Shown: one piece after another, positions 15,885 through 25,606 of the stretch
How the letters are laid out: the number at the start of each line of letters is the position of its first letter
How positions within the stretch are numbered: the stretch's first letter is position 1
The notes under the pieces: model-generated
The model's database searches: none
Told to the model about the DNA's origin: nothing
What the model saw: only the letters and a program-made list of their open reading frames with translations
Origin: Prorocentrum cordatum
Lineage: Eukaryota > Sar > Dinophyceae > Prorocentrales > Prorocentraceae
Reading direction: 5' to 3'
NCBI GenBank assembly: GCA_963575745.1
Contig: CAUYUJ010015010.1
Coordinates: 22,501 to 57,430, forward strand
Length of the DNA: 34,930 bases
Translations under genes and position numbers: made by a program

Positions 15885-16893
15885 TATGCCGTGCTTCGTA
15901 CTGCCTCGCATTGTGTTGCATTGCATTGCTTTGCATAGCGTTGCGCTGCTACGTCGTGCTTTACATCGCTTTGCCTTGCCTTGCATCGTTTTGCACCGCA
16001 TTGCATCGCTTGCATTACATCGCATTGCATTGCATCGTATTGCATAGCAGCCGCACTGCTTTGCAATCGCATTGCATTACAGTGTTTGGCACTGCTGCGC
16101 ATTACTTTGCATGCTGTGCTTAACATTGCTTGGCAGTGCCGCGTATTGCTCTGCATTGCTTCGCACTGATTTGCATGGTTGCGCATTGCTGCACCTTGCT
16201 GTGCATCGCGTTGCACTGGTATTCAATGGTTCGCCCTGCTTCTCATCGTTCCATTGCTTCGCATTGCGTTGCGTTGCTGCGCATTGCTTGGCATCGCTTT
16301 GCAATGAGTTGCACCGTTATGCAGTGCTTTGCACTCCGCATTGCGTATCACTGATTTGCGTTAAGTTGCTCTGTTGCGTTATTTTGTATTGCTCTGCATT
16401 GCGTTGCAGTGCAACGCACTGTTTCGCATTGTTTGATTTGCGTTGCGTGCCACTGCTTTACATTGAATGGGGTTGGTTTGCATTGCATTTCCTGGCGTTG
16501 CATTGCTTTGCGCTGCAGCGCTGCGCATTGCGTCGCAACGCGTTACATGGCTGCGCATTGCCGTGCATTGCTTTGCGTCGCCTTGCGTTGCTTAGCTTTG
16601 CTTTGCAGCGCGTTACTTTGAATTGCTTTGCTTTGCTCAGCATTGCGCTGCCTTGTTTTGGATTGTTTCCACTGTTTTGAATAGCGTTGAATTGCTCTGC
16701 ATTGCGTTGCATCGATTTGCCGCGCCTCGCCTTGCATTCCAGTGTTCTGGTTGTTTACGTTGTGTTGCATTGCGTTGCGTCGATTTGCACTGCGTTGCGT
16801 TACCGCGCATTGCATTACATTGGTTTGCACTGGTTTGTTTGAATTGCTCTGCACTGTGCCGCATTGATACGCATTGCTTTGCATGCACCACAT
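15885..16893. repeat. 1-kb degenerate pentanucleotide array, consensus CNTTG
   Basis: Words CATTG, CTTTG, CGTTG, CACTG and CATCG follow each other in 5-bp register for about 1000 bp, with occasional 1-bp phase slips. The GC step at every unit junction is the most constant feature. All six frames stay largely open because five bases do not divide by three and most unit variants lack stops. The Cys/His/Ala-rich peptides here are artefacts. Confidence 0.92.
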
Positions 16894-16942
16894 GGCCAGT
16901 GTGGGGGCCCAGCGGGCGTGTGAACCGAGGCAGAGAGGGGTC

Positions 16943-17010
16943 GAACTCGATATCTCGATATTTCGATATCTCGGTATCTCGCTTGGGACGGGGCGCGAAC
17001 TCGATATCTC
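16943..17010. repeat. CGATATCTC direct and inverted repeats
   Basis: GAACTCGATATCTC occurs at 16943-16956 and 16997-17010. Between them are CGATATTTCGATATCTCGG and GTATCTCGC. The words are partly self-complementary (CGATATCG-like). It directly follows the PPR-like fragment on the minus strand. Confidence 0.7.
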
Positions 17011-17015
17011 TCCAA

Positions 17016-17168
17016 AGCACCTCGGAGCAAATTCAGCGCCGCGCTCCACTGATTCGTGCCCCCACACGCCTTAATGGCAATGGTAAGAGAGCGCCCGTCA
17101 TATCGAGACACTTCTTTGAAGATGCGCTGCACGCTCCACTCCGGGAAGCAATCATCCGCCAGTCCAGA
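17016..17168 (-). pseudogene. PPR-like motif fragment (isolated exon or relic)
   Basis: On the minus strand, after an in-frame TGA at 17169-17171, the frame reads through WSVQRIFKEVSRYDGRSLTI then AIKACGGTNQWSAALNLL. The pattern D..S.T.AIKAC....W..AL.LL is that of a pentatricopeptide repeat, an RNA-binding helical repeat of organelle proteins. It is common in protists in a Trp-containing form. Only about one and a half repeats are present. After ALNLL the frame runs into CGATATC repeats, so the remainder is either another exon not visible here or lost. No start codon or splice site can be fixed. Confidence 0.45.
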
Positions 17169-17171
17169 TCA

Positions 17172-17393
17172 GAAGGTCGGTGGGCATCAGGCCAAGCATG
17201 GAGGATGAGAGGCATATGAAGCGAAAGAGAATACGCAGCTTGAGCAATACAAAAGCACACACTTGTCATACCTACCCTTGTACTGGTCGCTGGATGATCG
17301 GCAGGTTGATTAGGACTGGGCCGCATTTGCTTCATTGCTCTACCCATTACGTTGCGCGCCTGTGCTTCGTTTCTTTCTACGCGCAAGCAAAAA
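17172..17393. other. Unique sequence, no gene seen
   Basis: Non-repetitive, balanced composition. It might be an intron or upstream part of the PPR-like locus, but I find no further motif. Confidence 0.35.
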
Positions 17394-17540
17394 CACCAAC
17401 AACAACAGCAACAGCAACAAGAATAGCAACAACTACAGAACAGCAAGAAGAAGAAGAAGAATGGCAACAGCAACAACAACAACAGCAACAGCAACAGCCC
17501 AACAGCAACAGCAACAGCAACAAGAACATCACCAATAGCA
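17394..17540. repeat. (CAA/CAG)n triplet tract
   Basis: CAACAACAG-type triplets with an AGAAGAAGA interruption near 17443-17461. Confidence 0.9.
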
Positions 17541-17907
17541 ACGTCAAGAAACCACGACACAAACTGTCTTTCAAGGCTGCAGAATACATGATAGATACAA
17601 CATATTGTACACACTTGCAGCTTGATACCACGAATGCCAGAACCCAGATGACAAGACCATGTAGTGTGTGAGTCTCATTGCTGCCACTCCTACAATAATC
17701 GCCTCAATCATACGAAACATAATGATCATCATAACGATGATGATATGAGCATCATAACGATGGCGATCATCATCATGATAACGATGACATGAACGATAAC
17801 AGTAAGAGCAGAAGCAATGAACATAACAACCACCATCAGCACAAGTTACCTCAACTCATCCATCAACCCACCCACCCAAGCAACCGACGGCCCACCAACA
17901 ACCAACC
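17541..17907. other. Unique to low-complexity DNA (ATGATCATC words), no gene
   Basis: Unique sequence to about 17710. After that, ATCATAACGATGATG-type words appear up to 17790. No coding feature. Confidence 0.4.
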
Positions 17908-17985
17908 CAACCACCCACACCCACCCACACCCACCCACACCCACCCACACCCACCCACACCCACCCACACCCACCCACACCCACC
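17908..17985. repeat. (CCACCCACAC)n 10-bp tandem repeat
   Basis: About seven near-identical copies of CCACCCACAC. The minus strand has regularly spaced GGG and GG runs, suggesting G-quadruplex potential. Confidence 0.93.
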
Positions 17986-18119
17986 GAACCAATCAACCAC
18001 TACCGTTGATCTGAGCAGATCGAGACGACCCGAAGAGGTCTTAGGTCTGGGTTTTGCGTCGAACCTCCATTGCTCGCTGTGCACGCAAGGCATCCATTTC
18101 TGCGGCCTTGTCCTCGATG

Positions 18120-18210
18120 GTCGTTGTTGTTGTTGTTGATGTTGTTGTCAATTGTTGTTGTTGTTGCTGCAGTTGTTGCTGCTGCTGAGGCTGCTGTTTT
18201 TGCTTTTTGT
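18120..18210. repeat. (GTT/GCT)n triplet tract
   Basis: TTGTTGTTG with TGCTGC interruptions. Confidence 0.85.
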
Positions 18211-18603
18211 TGCTGTTTTTAAGTTAGGCAACATTGATTTGCCAGCAGGTGCATGCTATTGTGATTGGTTTGGTGGTTGGCTGGCTGCCTGCCTGTCTGT
18301 TAGGCTGGCTAGCTGGCTGGCTGAAAGCTTGGCTAGATTGTAGAACGATTGGCTAGTAGATGGTAGAGGTGCTACCGGTGGCAATCATTTTGTTGCAGCT
18401 TGGTTAGCTGGTAGATCAATTGGTTGTTTTTTCTTTTAGTCGGTACATTTTTGTTGCCACACTTTTTCTTTTAGTCAGTGGATGGTCGAGTAGTTTGTTT
18501 TTTTTGTCGGTGGATGGTTGAGTAGGTCGATGGTGTTGATGAGTGAGTGGCTGATGGGTTGCTGTGACAGTGCGTTGTCGTTGGTGCCTCTTTATGTTTA
18601 ACA
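18211..18603. repeat. GGCT tetranucleotide patch and diverged TTAGTCGGT repeats
   Basis: GGCTGGCT/GCCTGCCTGTCTG words at about 18270-18330. TTTTTCTTTTAGTC(G/A)G occurs at about 18426 and 18465, and GTGGATGGT(C/T)GAGTAG at about 18477 and 18511. No gene. Confidence 0.55.
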
Positions 18604-19035
18604 TTAGTTTTTGTTGTTGTTGCTGCTGCTGTTGCTGTTGTTGTTGTTGTTGCCGGTGTTGTTGTTGTTGTCGTTGTTGTTGTTGTGGTTATTGTTGTGA
18701 TTGTTACTGCTGTTGTTGTCGTCGTTGTTGATGTTTATGTTGCTGACGTTGTTGCTGCTTTGGCCAAAATTGTCGTAAATGAAAAACTCATCCATCGAAA
18801 ATGCTGTTACTCTGGCTCTATAGTTGTTGTCGTTGTTGTTGCGATTAATGTTGTTGTTGCTGTTGTTGCGGTTGTTGCTGCTGTCGTCGTCGTCGTCGCT
18901 GTTGCGATCGCTGCTTTTACTGCTGGTTGTCTGTTATTGTTGCTGTTGCTGTTATTGTTGCTGTTATTGTTGCTGTTGTTGTTGTTGCTGTTGCTGTTGT
19001 TGTTGCTGCTGTTGCTGCTGTCGCTGCTGCTGTTA
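18604..19035. repeat. (GTT/GCT)n triplet tract, left half of a triplet foldback
   Basis: About 430 bp of TTG/TTGCTG triplets with a short unique island near 18770-18820. It faces a CAA/CAG tract at 19060-19350, so the two halves are complementary around about 19050. Confidence 0.88.
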
Positions 19036-19059
19036 AAGCCATCGGCTGTCACCAGCTGC

Positions 19060-19352
19060 AACAACAGCATCAACAGCAACAACAACAACAACAGCAACAA
19101 CAGCAACAACAACAACAACAGCAACAGCAACAACAACAAGAAGTCAACAGCTGTTTCTGTAGCTTAGTCTAGCCTCAAATGTATTCCGTTGGCCTTGGCC
19201 TTGCTGTGCAGACACAAGAACAGCAACAGCAACAGCAAGAACAACAACAGAAACAGCAACAACAACAACCACAACCACCACAACAACCACCACCACCAAC
19301 ACCAACAACAACAACAGCAACAACAACAACAACAACTTCAATACCATTGTTC
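19060..19352. repeat. (CAA/CAG)n triplet tract, right half of a triplet foldback
   Basis: CAACAACAG triplets, interrupted by a unique island at about 19145-19215. Complementary in kind to 18604-19035. Confidence 0.88.
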
Positions 19353-19454
19353 TCCCACTAAGCTCAAAACATTTGTTTTTCCTTGCATTGCCCTGAGTCT
19401 TGCAGTTTCTTTCTCTGTTTCTGCTGCGATGCGAGCCTCTTGTAACAGAAAAGT

Positions 19455-20430
19455 TGCGATCGTTGTTGTTGTTGTTGTTACTGATGTTGTTGGTTTTGTC
19501 GGTATTGTTGGTGTTGTTGGTGTTGTTGGTGTTGTTGTTGTTGTCGTTGTTGGTGTTGGTGGTGTTGTTGGAGTTGTGGGTGTTGTTGGTGATGGTTGGT
19601 GTTGTTGGCATTATTGGGGTTGTTGGTGTTATTGGCATTGCTGGTGTTCTTGGTGATGATTTGATAGTTGGTGGTGTTGGTCAAAGTTTTAAGCAAAGCG
19701 AAGTGAAGCCAACTTGAGGCTGTTGTTGCAGATGGTGTTGGTGGTATTGTTGGTGGTGGTGTCGTTGCTGTTGTTGTTGTTGTTGTCATTGTTGTTGTTG
19801 GTGGTGGCAGCGGTGGTAGTGGTGCTGCTGCTGCCGCTGCTATTTTGCTACAGGTGGGATGGTGTGATCGTCTGCTGTTGTTGGTCGCGGCAGTGTAGTG
19901 TGGTGGTGGTGGTGGTGTCGTTGATTGTTGTTAGATACTGCTGTTGTCGTTGCTGTTGCGGTTACTGCTGTTCTCACGGCTGTTCGTATCCTTGTTATCA
20001 TTTTTGTTCTTACTGCTTAGTATTGTTCTTGATGTTGTTGTTGTTGCTGCTGCTGCAGCTGCTGTTGTTGGCTGCTGTTGTTGGCTGCTGCTGCTGCTGC
20101 TATCGTTGTTGTTGTTGTTGGTGGTGGTGTCGCTGCTGTTCTTGTTACTGTTCTGATGCTCGGCTATCACTCTTGGCGGTAGGTTACTAAGTTGTTGTGT
20201 TGTTGCACTTGTAAGTTGTTGTAACACGCAGAAAGTTGGTGCAAACGCTGTTGAGTTGTTATGTTGTTAACACACGGGGTTGTTGTTGTTGTTGTTATGC
20301 CGTTATCCTAGACAATTATCAAGTTTCAATCAAGTTAAGCCGCTGGATTGTTCAGTTGTTCGTGGTTGCTGTAGTTGCTTTAGTTGCTGCAGTTGCTTTA
20401 GTTGCTGTAATTGCTCTAGTATCAATGAAG
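19455..20430. repeat. (GTT/GGT/GCT)n triplet tracts
   Basis: Three blocks of TGTTGT with GGTGTT and GCTGCT variants (about 19460-19680, 19715-20160 and 20275-20425), separated by short unique patches. Valine/leucine-rich frames are artefacts. Confidence 0.88.
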
Positions 20431-20534
20431 TTGATGTCCACCATCACAGTAATGAAAACAACAAGCTCAACCAATCACGATAATTACAGCAGTAACAAGT
20501 GCCCATCATAAGGCGCCATCGGAGAACCGATTAC

Positions 20535-20736
20535 TATCACTGCAGCTGCGGCCACTGCTGCCGCCTTCCCTGCTACTGCTGCTGCTGCGGCTGCTAATGC
20601 TGCTGGTGCTGTTGCTACTACCACTACCACCGATGCTGTTGCTACTCCTCCTCCTCATCCTTCTACTGTTGGACTCGTATTATTATTACTACTACTACTA
20701 TTACTACTACTACTGCTGCTGCTGCTGCTACTGCTA

Positions 20737-20771
<35 letters not shown>

Positions 20772-20850
20772 ACTACTACTACTGCTGCTAGTGCTGCAGT
20801 ACCACCACTGCTTCTGCTGCCACTACTACTGCCACTGCTACTGCTGCCAT
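20535..20850. repeat. (GCT)n and (ACT)n triplet tract
   Basis: Alternating CTGCTG and ACTACT blocks. Homopolymer-like Tyr/Cys/Leu frames come from these. Confidence 0.92.
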
Positions 20851-20939
20851 CAACCATCCACATCTCTTCTAAAAGTGTGGACCTTTTCAGCTTCAATCCC
20901 TCGCCCTCGCGCCTGGATTCTAGAATAGGGCAAGTAACA

Positions 20940-21265
20940 GCGATAACAACAACAACAACAACAACCACAACAACGATGACGACGGCGACGACAACAGCTA
21001 GAACACAACCACCAAAGCAACAGCAACAGCAACAGCAAAAACAACAACAACAACTACTACTACTACTACTACTACTACTACAACGCCCAAAGATCGAAAC
21101 TGGATTCCATTATACAGTATGTCAAGTAGCAACAACAACAGCAGTAGCAACAAGAACAACACGAAGAAGAAGAACAACAACAACAAGAACGACAACAACA
21201 GCAGCGGCAACAGCAACAACAACAGCAGCAGCAGCAACAACGACGTCGACAACAACGATGCTGAG
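20940..21265. repeat. (CAA)n, (CTA)n and CAGCAA tract
   Basis: CAACAACAA to about 20975, ACTACTACT at 21051-21082, then CAACAGCAGC with AAGAAGAAG patches, split by a short unique island at about 21085-21125. Confidence 0.9.
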
Positions 21266-21319
21266 TTGATAGAAGCATAAAGCAATTCAAGATGGATCAC
21301 GCTCATCTCATTCGTTAAC

Positions 21320-21650
21320 GCTGTTGTGGTTGTTGCTGCTGCTGCATCTTTTGTTGGTGATGCTGTTGCTGTTTGTTGCTGTTGTTGCTCCATCAAGCGA
21401 ACATGGGTTCATGTGTTCGTTAACGCTGACTCCACTCTCTACCCTCCATCAGCAGCAGCAACATCTGCAGCAGCAGCAGCAGCAGTTGTAGTAGTAGCAG
21501 CAGCAGCAGTGGCAGCAGCAACAGTGGCAGCAGCAACATCTGCACCAGCATCAATAATTACACAAGCAGCTGCGGCGGCAAACATCTTGCAATCATCATA
21601 GTCATCGTCATCGTCGTCGTCATCTTCGTCGTCGTCGTCATCCTTATCAC

Positions 21651-21693
<43 letters not shown>

Positions 21694-21700
21694 GCCATCA
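21320..21700. repeat. GTTGCT, CAGCAG and (CAT)n tracts
   Basis: GTTGCTGCT at 21325-21392, CAGCAGCAG at 21450-21560, and TCATCG grading into pure CAT at 21595-21700. The last gives a poly-Asp frame on the minus strand. Confidence 0.9.
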
Positions 21701-21975
21701 CCCTCATAAATGGGAGCAGAAAAGGCAGCTACAATCACAGCTACAAAAATAGCTGCAACAGCAGGAGCGACAAAAACAGCAACTAATGATGCTGCTGCTA
21801 CCAATATTTCTGCTCGGCTACTGGTTATCACTGCTACGCCACAGTACCAAGGTCGCAACGCAAACTGCAGCGGTAGCTTTTTGGAAACAGGTAAGCTTAA
21901 AGCTATCCATGTTACTGCAAAGATCACAGCAATAAAAAAGAATATAAAAACAATCAAAACGGACCAAGACAACGA
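21701..21975. other. Mostly unique DNA, no gene seen
   Basis: Scattered CAGCTAC words, otherwise unique. No recognisable feature. Confidence 0.35.
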
Positions 21976-22330
21976 CGACCACGACGACGGACAAGAACAA
22001 GAACAAGAACAAGAGCAAGAACAAGAACGAGAAAAAGAACCAGAACAAGAACAAGAACAACGACAAGGACGAGGACAAGGACAGGAATAAGAACAAGAAC
22101 AAGAACAAGAGCAACAATAAGATCAACGACAAAAAGAACGAGAACACGAACAAGAACAAGGACGACAACAACAGCAATAACAGCAACAACAACAGCAACA
22201 ACTACTGTTGGAGCAAGACTACTACTGCTACTACTTCCATTATTATCGTTACTGCTACTGCTACTACTGCTGCTGCTGCTGGTACTTCTACCACTACTAC
22301 ATGTACTACTACTGCTGCTGCTGCTACCAT
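21976..22330. repeat. (GAACAA)n hexamer tract followed by CTACTG triplets
   Basis: GAACAAGAACAAGA with GGACAA variants to about 22165, CAACAGCAA to 22205, then CTACTGCTAC to 22330. Confidence 0.9.
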
Positions 22331-22714
22331 GATTACCTCAACTATTAGAACTACTACAGTGTTAAGTCTACAACAGAGCTACCAACAATTTCAACTACCA
22401 CTATGACAATGACTACTACAACAGAGCTACCAACTGTGATATCACATAGCCTCCACGACCACCATTGCGTCGCGACCATCGCAACTATGAAACTCATCCC
22501 ATCCATCATCAATTCCATCATCACATCCATCATCACAACCATCATCGTAACCAACAGCGCAACCAACGTCAATTACAAAAATGATGCCACCACGAAAATA
22601 ATCACAACCACCATTATCACTGCATCACTAGATGATGATTTAACGCTTGTGTTGCACAAAACCAGCCGGCGGTCACCGTTAAAAATTACTGTGGCCCTCA
22701 ACTGCTTCATGAAC
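22331..22714. other. Unique to ATCATCA-rich DNA, no gene
   Basis: CATCA/CCATCAT words are common from 22490 to 22560. The open frames here derive from them. No domain. Confidence 0.4.
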
Positions 22715-23010
22715 AATTGCTGTTGTTGTTATTGTGGTATTTGTTGTTGCGGTTATTGTTATTGTTGTTGTTGCTGCTGATGATACAAACTAGAAGCCAT
22801 CATACATCAATGATTCGAGCCTCTTCAGCCTCTTGATACTCGATGATTTTTTGTTCCTCTCAAGCATGTGGTGATAGAGGTGGTAATTAATGGAGTGATT
22901 AGTGGTGGTGGAGGTGCTGATGGCAACGCTGGTGCTGCTGCTGCTGCAGCCGCCACCGCCACAACTGCTGCTGCTGCTGCTACTGCTATTACTGCTTCAG
23001 CTAACGCTGT
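22715..23010. repeat. GTTGTTATT and GCTGCTG triplet patches
   Basis: TTGTTGTTATTG at 22720-22780 and GCTGCTGCTG at 22935-22990, with unique sequence between. Confidence 0.75.
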
Positions 23011-23224
23011 TTCTTGAATCCTTTACAAGATTGGTGCTGCTCTTGTTGATCCCCTTCATGCCCATCATCCTGAATTACCGCCATCGTTGGTAGACAAGAA
23101 AGTCACATGCAGTAAGAACAAGTATGCAAAGTAAGAACATGCAAGAACGAGTAAGACCAAGTAAGGACAAGCAAGGCCAAGTGAGACTTAAAACAGGACA
23201 AGAAAAAAGATAAAAAAACGAGAA
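23011..23224. repeat. Short AAGAACAAGTA-type repeats
   Basis: AGTAAGAACA(A)GTA, AGTAAGACCAAG and AGTAAGGACAAGCAAGGCCA words recur at about 10-bp spacing from 23110 to 23190. The rest is unique. Confidence 0.6.
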
Positions 23225-24330
23225 CCTGTTCAAAAACAACAACAACAACACTAATAACAACGACGACAACAACAAGAACGACAATAACAACAGCAACAGC
23301 AACAATGACAGCGAACAAAGAAAGAACGGAGGACAGAACAGAGATAGGAACAAAAGCATCAGAACAATCAATGGCCGCGATGACAACAACAATGACAACA
23401 ACAACAACGACGATGACAATGACGATGACAACAACAACAACAACAACGACAACAACGACAACGACAACAGCAACAACAACAACAGCAACAACAACAACAA
23501 TCACGACAACAACAACAACAACGATGACAACAGCAACAACCACGGCCATGACCACGACCACGCCCACGACCACTACAATGGCGACGATAGCATCCACAGC
23601 AACAAAGAACAATAATAGCAGCAAACATCAACAACAACAGCAACATCAACAACAGCAACAACAACAGCAACAACAACAACATCAACAGTAACAACGTAAA
23701 CGGGAATTAACAGCAACATCAGCTTTCGATCACAGCAACATCGAACAGCCATAGCAGCAAACAACAACAACAGCAGCAGCAGCAACATTAAAAGCAACAA
23801 CAACAACAGCAGCAGCAACCACAACAACAACAACGACAACAACAACAGCAATAACAACAGCAATGACAAAAGCAACAACAAAAACAGCAGCAACAACAAC
23901 AACAGCAACAACAACACCAACAACAACAGCAACACCAACAACAGCAACAGGAACAACAACCACCAACACACGCATCAACAGCAACAACAGCAACAACAAC
24001 GTCAATAGTGACATTGAACAGTAACAGGATGAATGAGACTGCACCTGCAGCAACAGGTACAACGACAACCACGACGACTATCATGCACGACGACGACGTC
24101 GTCGACGACGACAACAAAGACAAGAGCAGCAACCAAAACAGCAACCACGACAACCGCACAATCGATGAACTAATGCAGCAAAACAGCAACGAGAGCAACG
24201 CAACAGTTACCCCTGCTACAAGAAGGGGAAAACAAGAAGAAGAACAGCGACAACAACAACAACAACAATAACAACAACAACAACGACAACGACAACAACA
24301 GCAACAACAACAACCAACGGCATCAATCTC
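23225..24330. repeat. 1.1-kb (CAA)n triplet tract with CAG, GAC and ATG variants
   Basis: The longest triplet tract in the window. Short unique islands lie near 23690-23755 and 24010-24060. GACGACGACGTCGTCGACGACG at about 24088-24109 is a palindromic patch. All long frames are repeat artefacts. Confidence 0.93.
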
Positions 24331-24409
24331 ATGCAGTTACTATTTGCCCTAAGCAGTTTGCACAGCGATGATCTCAACTGCTGTTTCTGAGCTGCTGCTG
24401 TCTACAGAT

Positions 24410-24510
24410 GGTTTTGTTGTGTTGTTGTTGTTGTTGTTGTTGTTGCTGTTGCTGTCGTTGTTGCTGTTGTTGGTGGTGGTGTTGTTTTGTTTTTGTTTTT
24501 TGTTGGTTTT
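24410..24510. repeat. (GTT)n triplet tract
   Basis: TTGTTGTTG with GGTGGTGG and GTTTTTG variants. Confidence 0.9.
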
Positions 24511-24604
24511 TCTGGAAGGTCCTGCTTTGGTTCATAGGTCCAAAGCGTAGCATTTTTATTAACTACTTCCCTCCTCCTTCCATCTCCGAGTCGCCAACTA
24601 ACAA

Positions 24605-25000
24605 TTCAGGTAACAACAACAACAATAGTAACAACAACAACGACAACGACGACAACGACACAAAAAAAAACACAACAATAATGATGACAACAACAGCATC
24701 AACAACGATGACGACAATGACAACAACAAGAAGGCATGAACTTTCATCAACAACAAAAACGAAGAAGAAGAAGAACGACGATGATGACACCAACAAGAAG
24801 AATAACAACGACAACAACAACAACCACAAAAACAACAACAACAATAACAACAACACCAACAACAACAACAGCAACAACAACAACCAAACAAACACACAAC
24901 CAAACAAACAAACCCCAATGCTTCATTGTTGGTTACATGCACGACCAAAGTTCCAAGACGCCTAGATAACACCAACAACACCACCAACAACAACAACACA
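24605..25000. repeat. (CAA)n triplet tract with GAAGAA and GATGAC variants
   Basis: CAACAACAA with purine-rich interruptions at about 24760-24800 and an AAACAAACAC patch near 24885-24915. Confidence 0.9.
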
Positions 25001-25044
25001 TAAGACACTACCAAATTATAGCCTAATAACTCTCATTATTGGAC

Positions 25045-25260
25045 TGCTGTTTTGGTTGCTGCTGTTGTTGTTGTTATTATGGTTGTTGTTGTTGCTGCTG
25101 CTGCTATTGTGGTTGTTGGTGTTGCTGTTGGTGTTGTTCTTGTTGTTGATGACTTTGCGATGACTGTTGAAAACTGTCACGACTTGACTGTTATTGTTGT
25201 TGTTATTGTGGTTGTTGTTGTTGATGTTGATGATGTTGTGGTTGTTGCTGTTATCGTTTC
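25045..25260. repeat. (GTT)n triplet tract
   Basis: TTGTTGTTATT and GTTGCTGCT blocks, ending where unique sequence downstream of the 25607-27100 gene begins. Confidence 0.88.
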
Positions 25261-25606
25261 TTATTTAACGACCAAGGTTGAACACCGTTACAAAACAACT
25301 TCAGCAGAACAAGCGAGCAACTGCCATCTTCTATATGTTGTTTCTCCACGGGCCTTGCTCTGACCAGAGATCTCCTTTTGCACAAAATCCGCAACGAGCA
25401 CAATTGCTCAATTGCATGCAACTGTACACGCCTACCAGTGCAACTAGAAAAATATCATCTATACACAGCCCATAGTAATGCAAGTAGGAAGTTTGAAATA
25501 TGTGACTCAACAATTCCGATGAAGATGTGCATGGGAAGTCAAAGCAATGGTGTGCACAGTTGCTCACACACTACTTTGAAGTCACAAGCAACAGCCACCT
25601 GCGAGT
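25261..25606 (-). other. Unique sequence 3' of the minus-strand gene
   Basis: Non-repetitive, about 45% GC, directly following the gene's stop codon on the minus strand. It may be its 3' untranslated region. No poly(A) signal is claimed. Confidence 0.4.

Noticed and set aside
15545-16712. Cys/His/Ala-rich and Gln/Asn-rich proteins in several frames
   Set aside because: They are produced by the pentamer array, which is open in nearly all frames.
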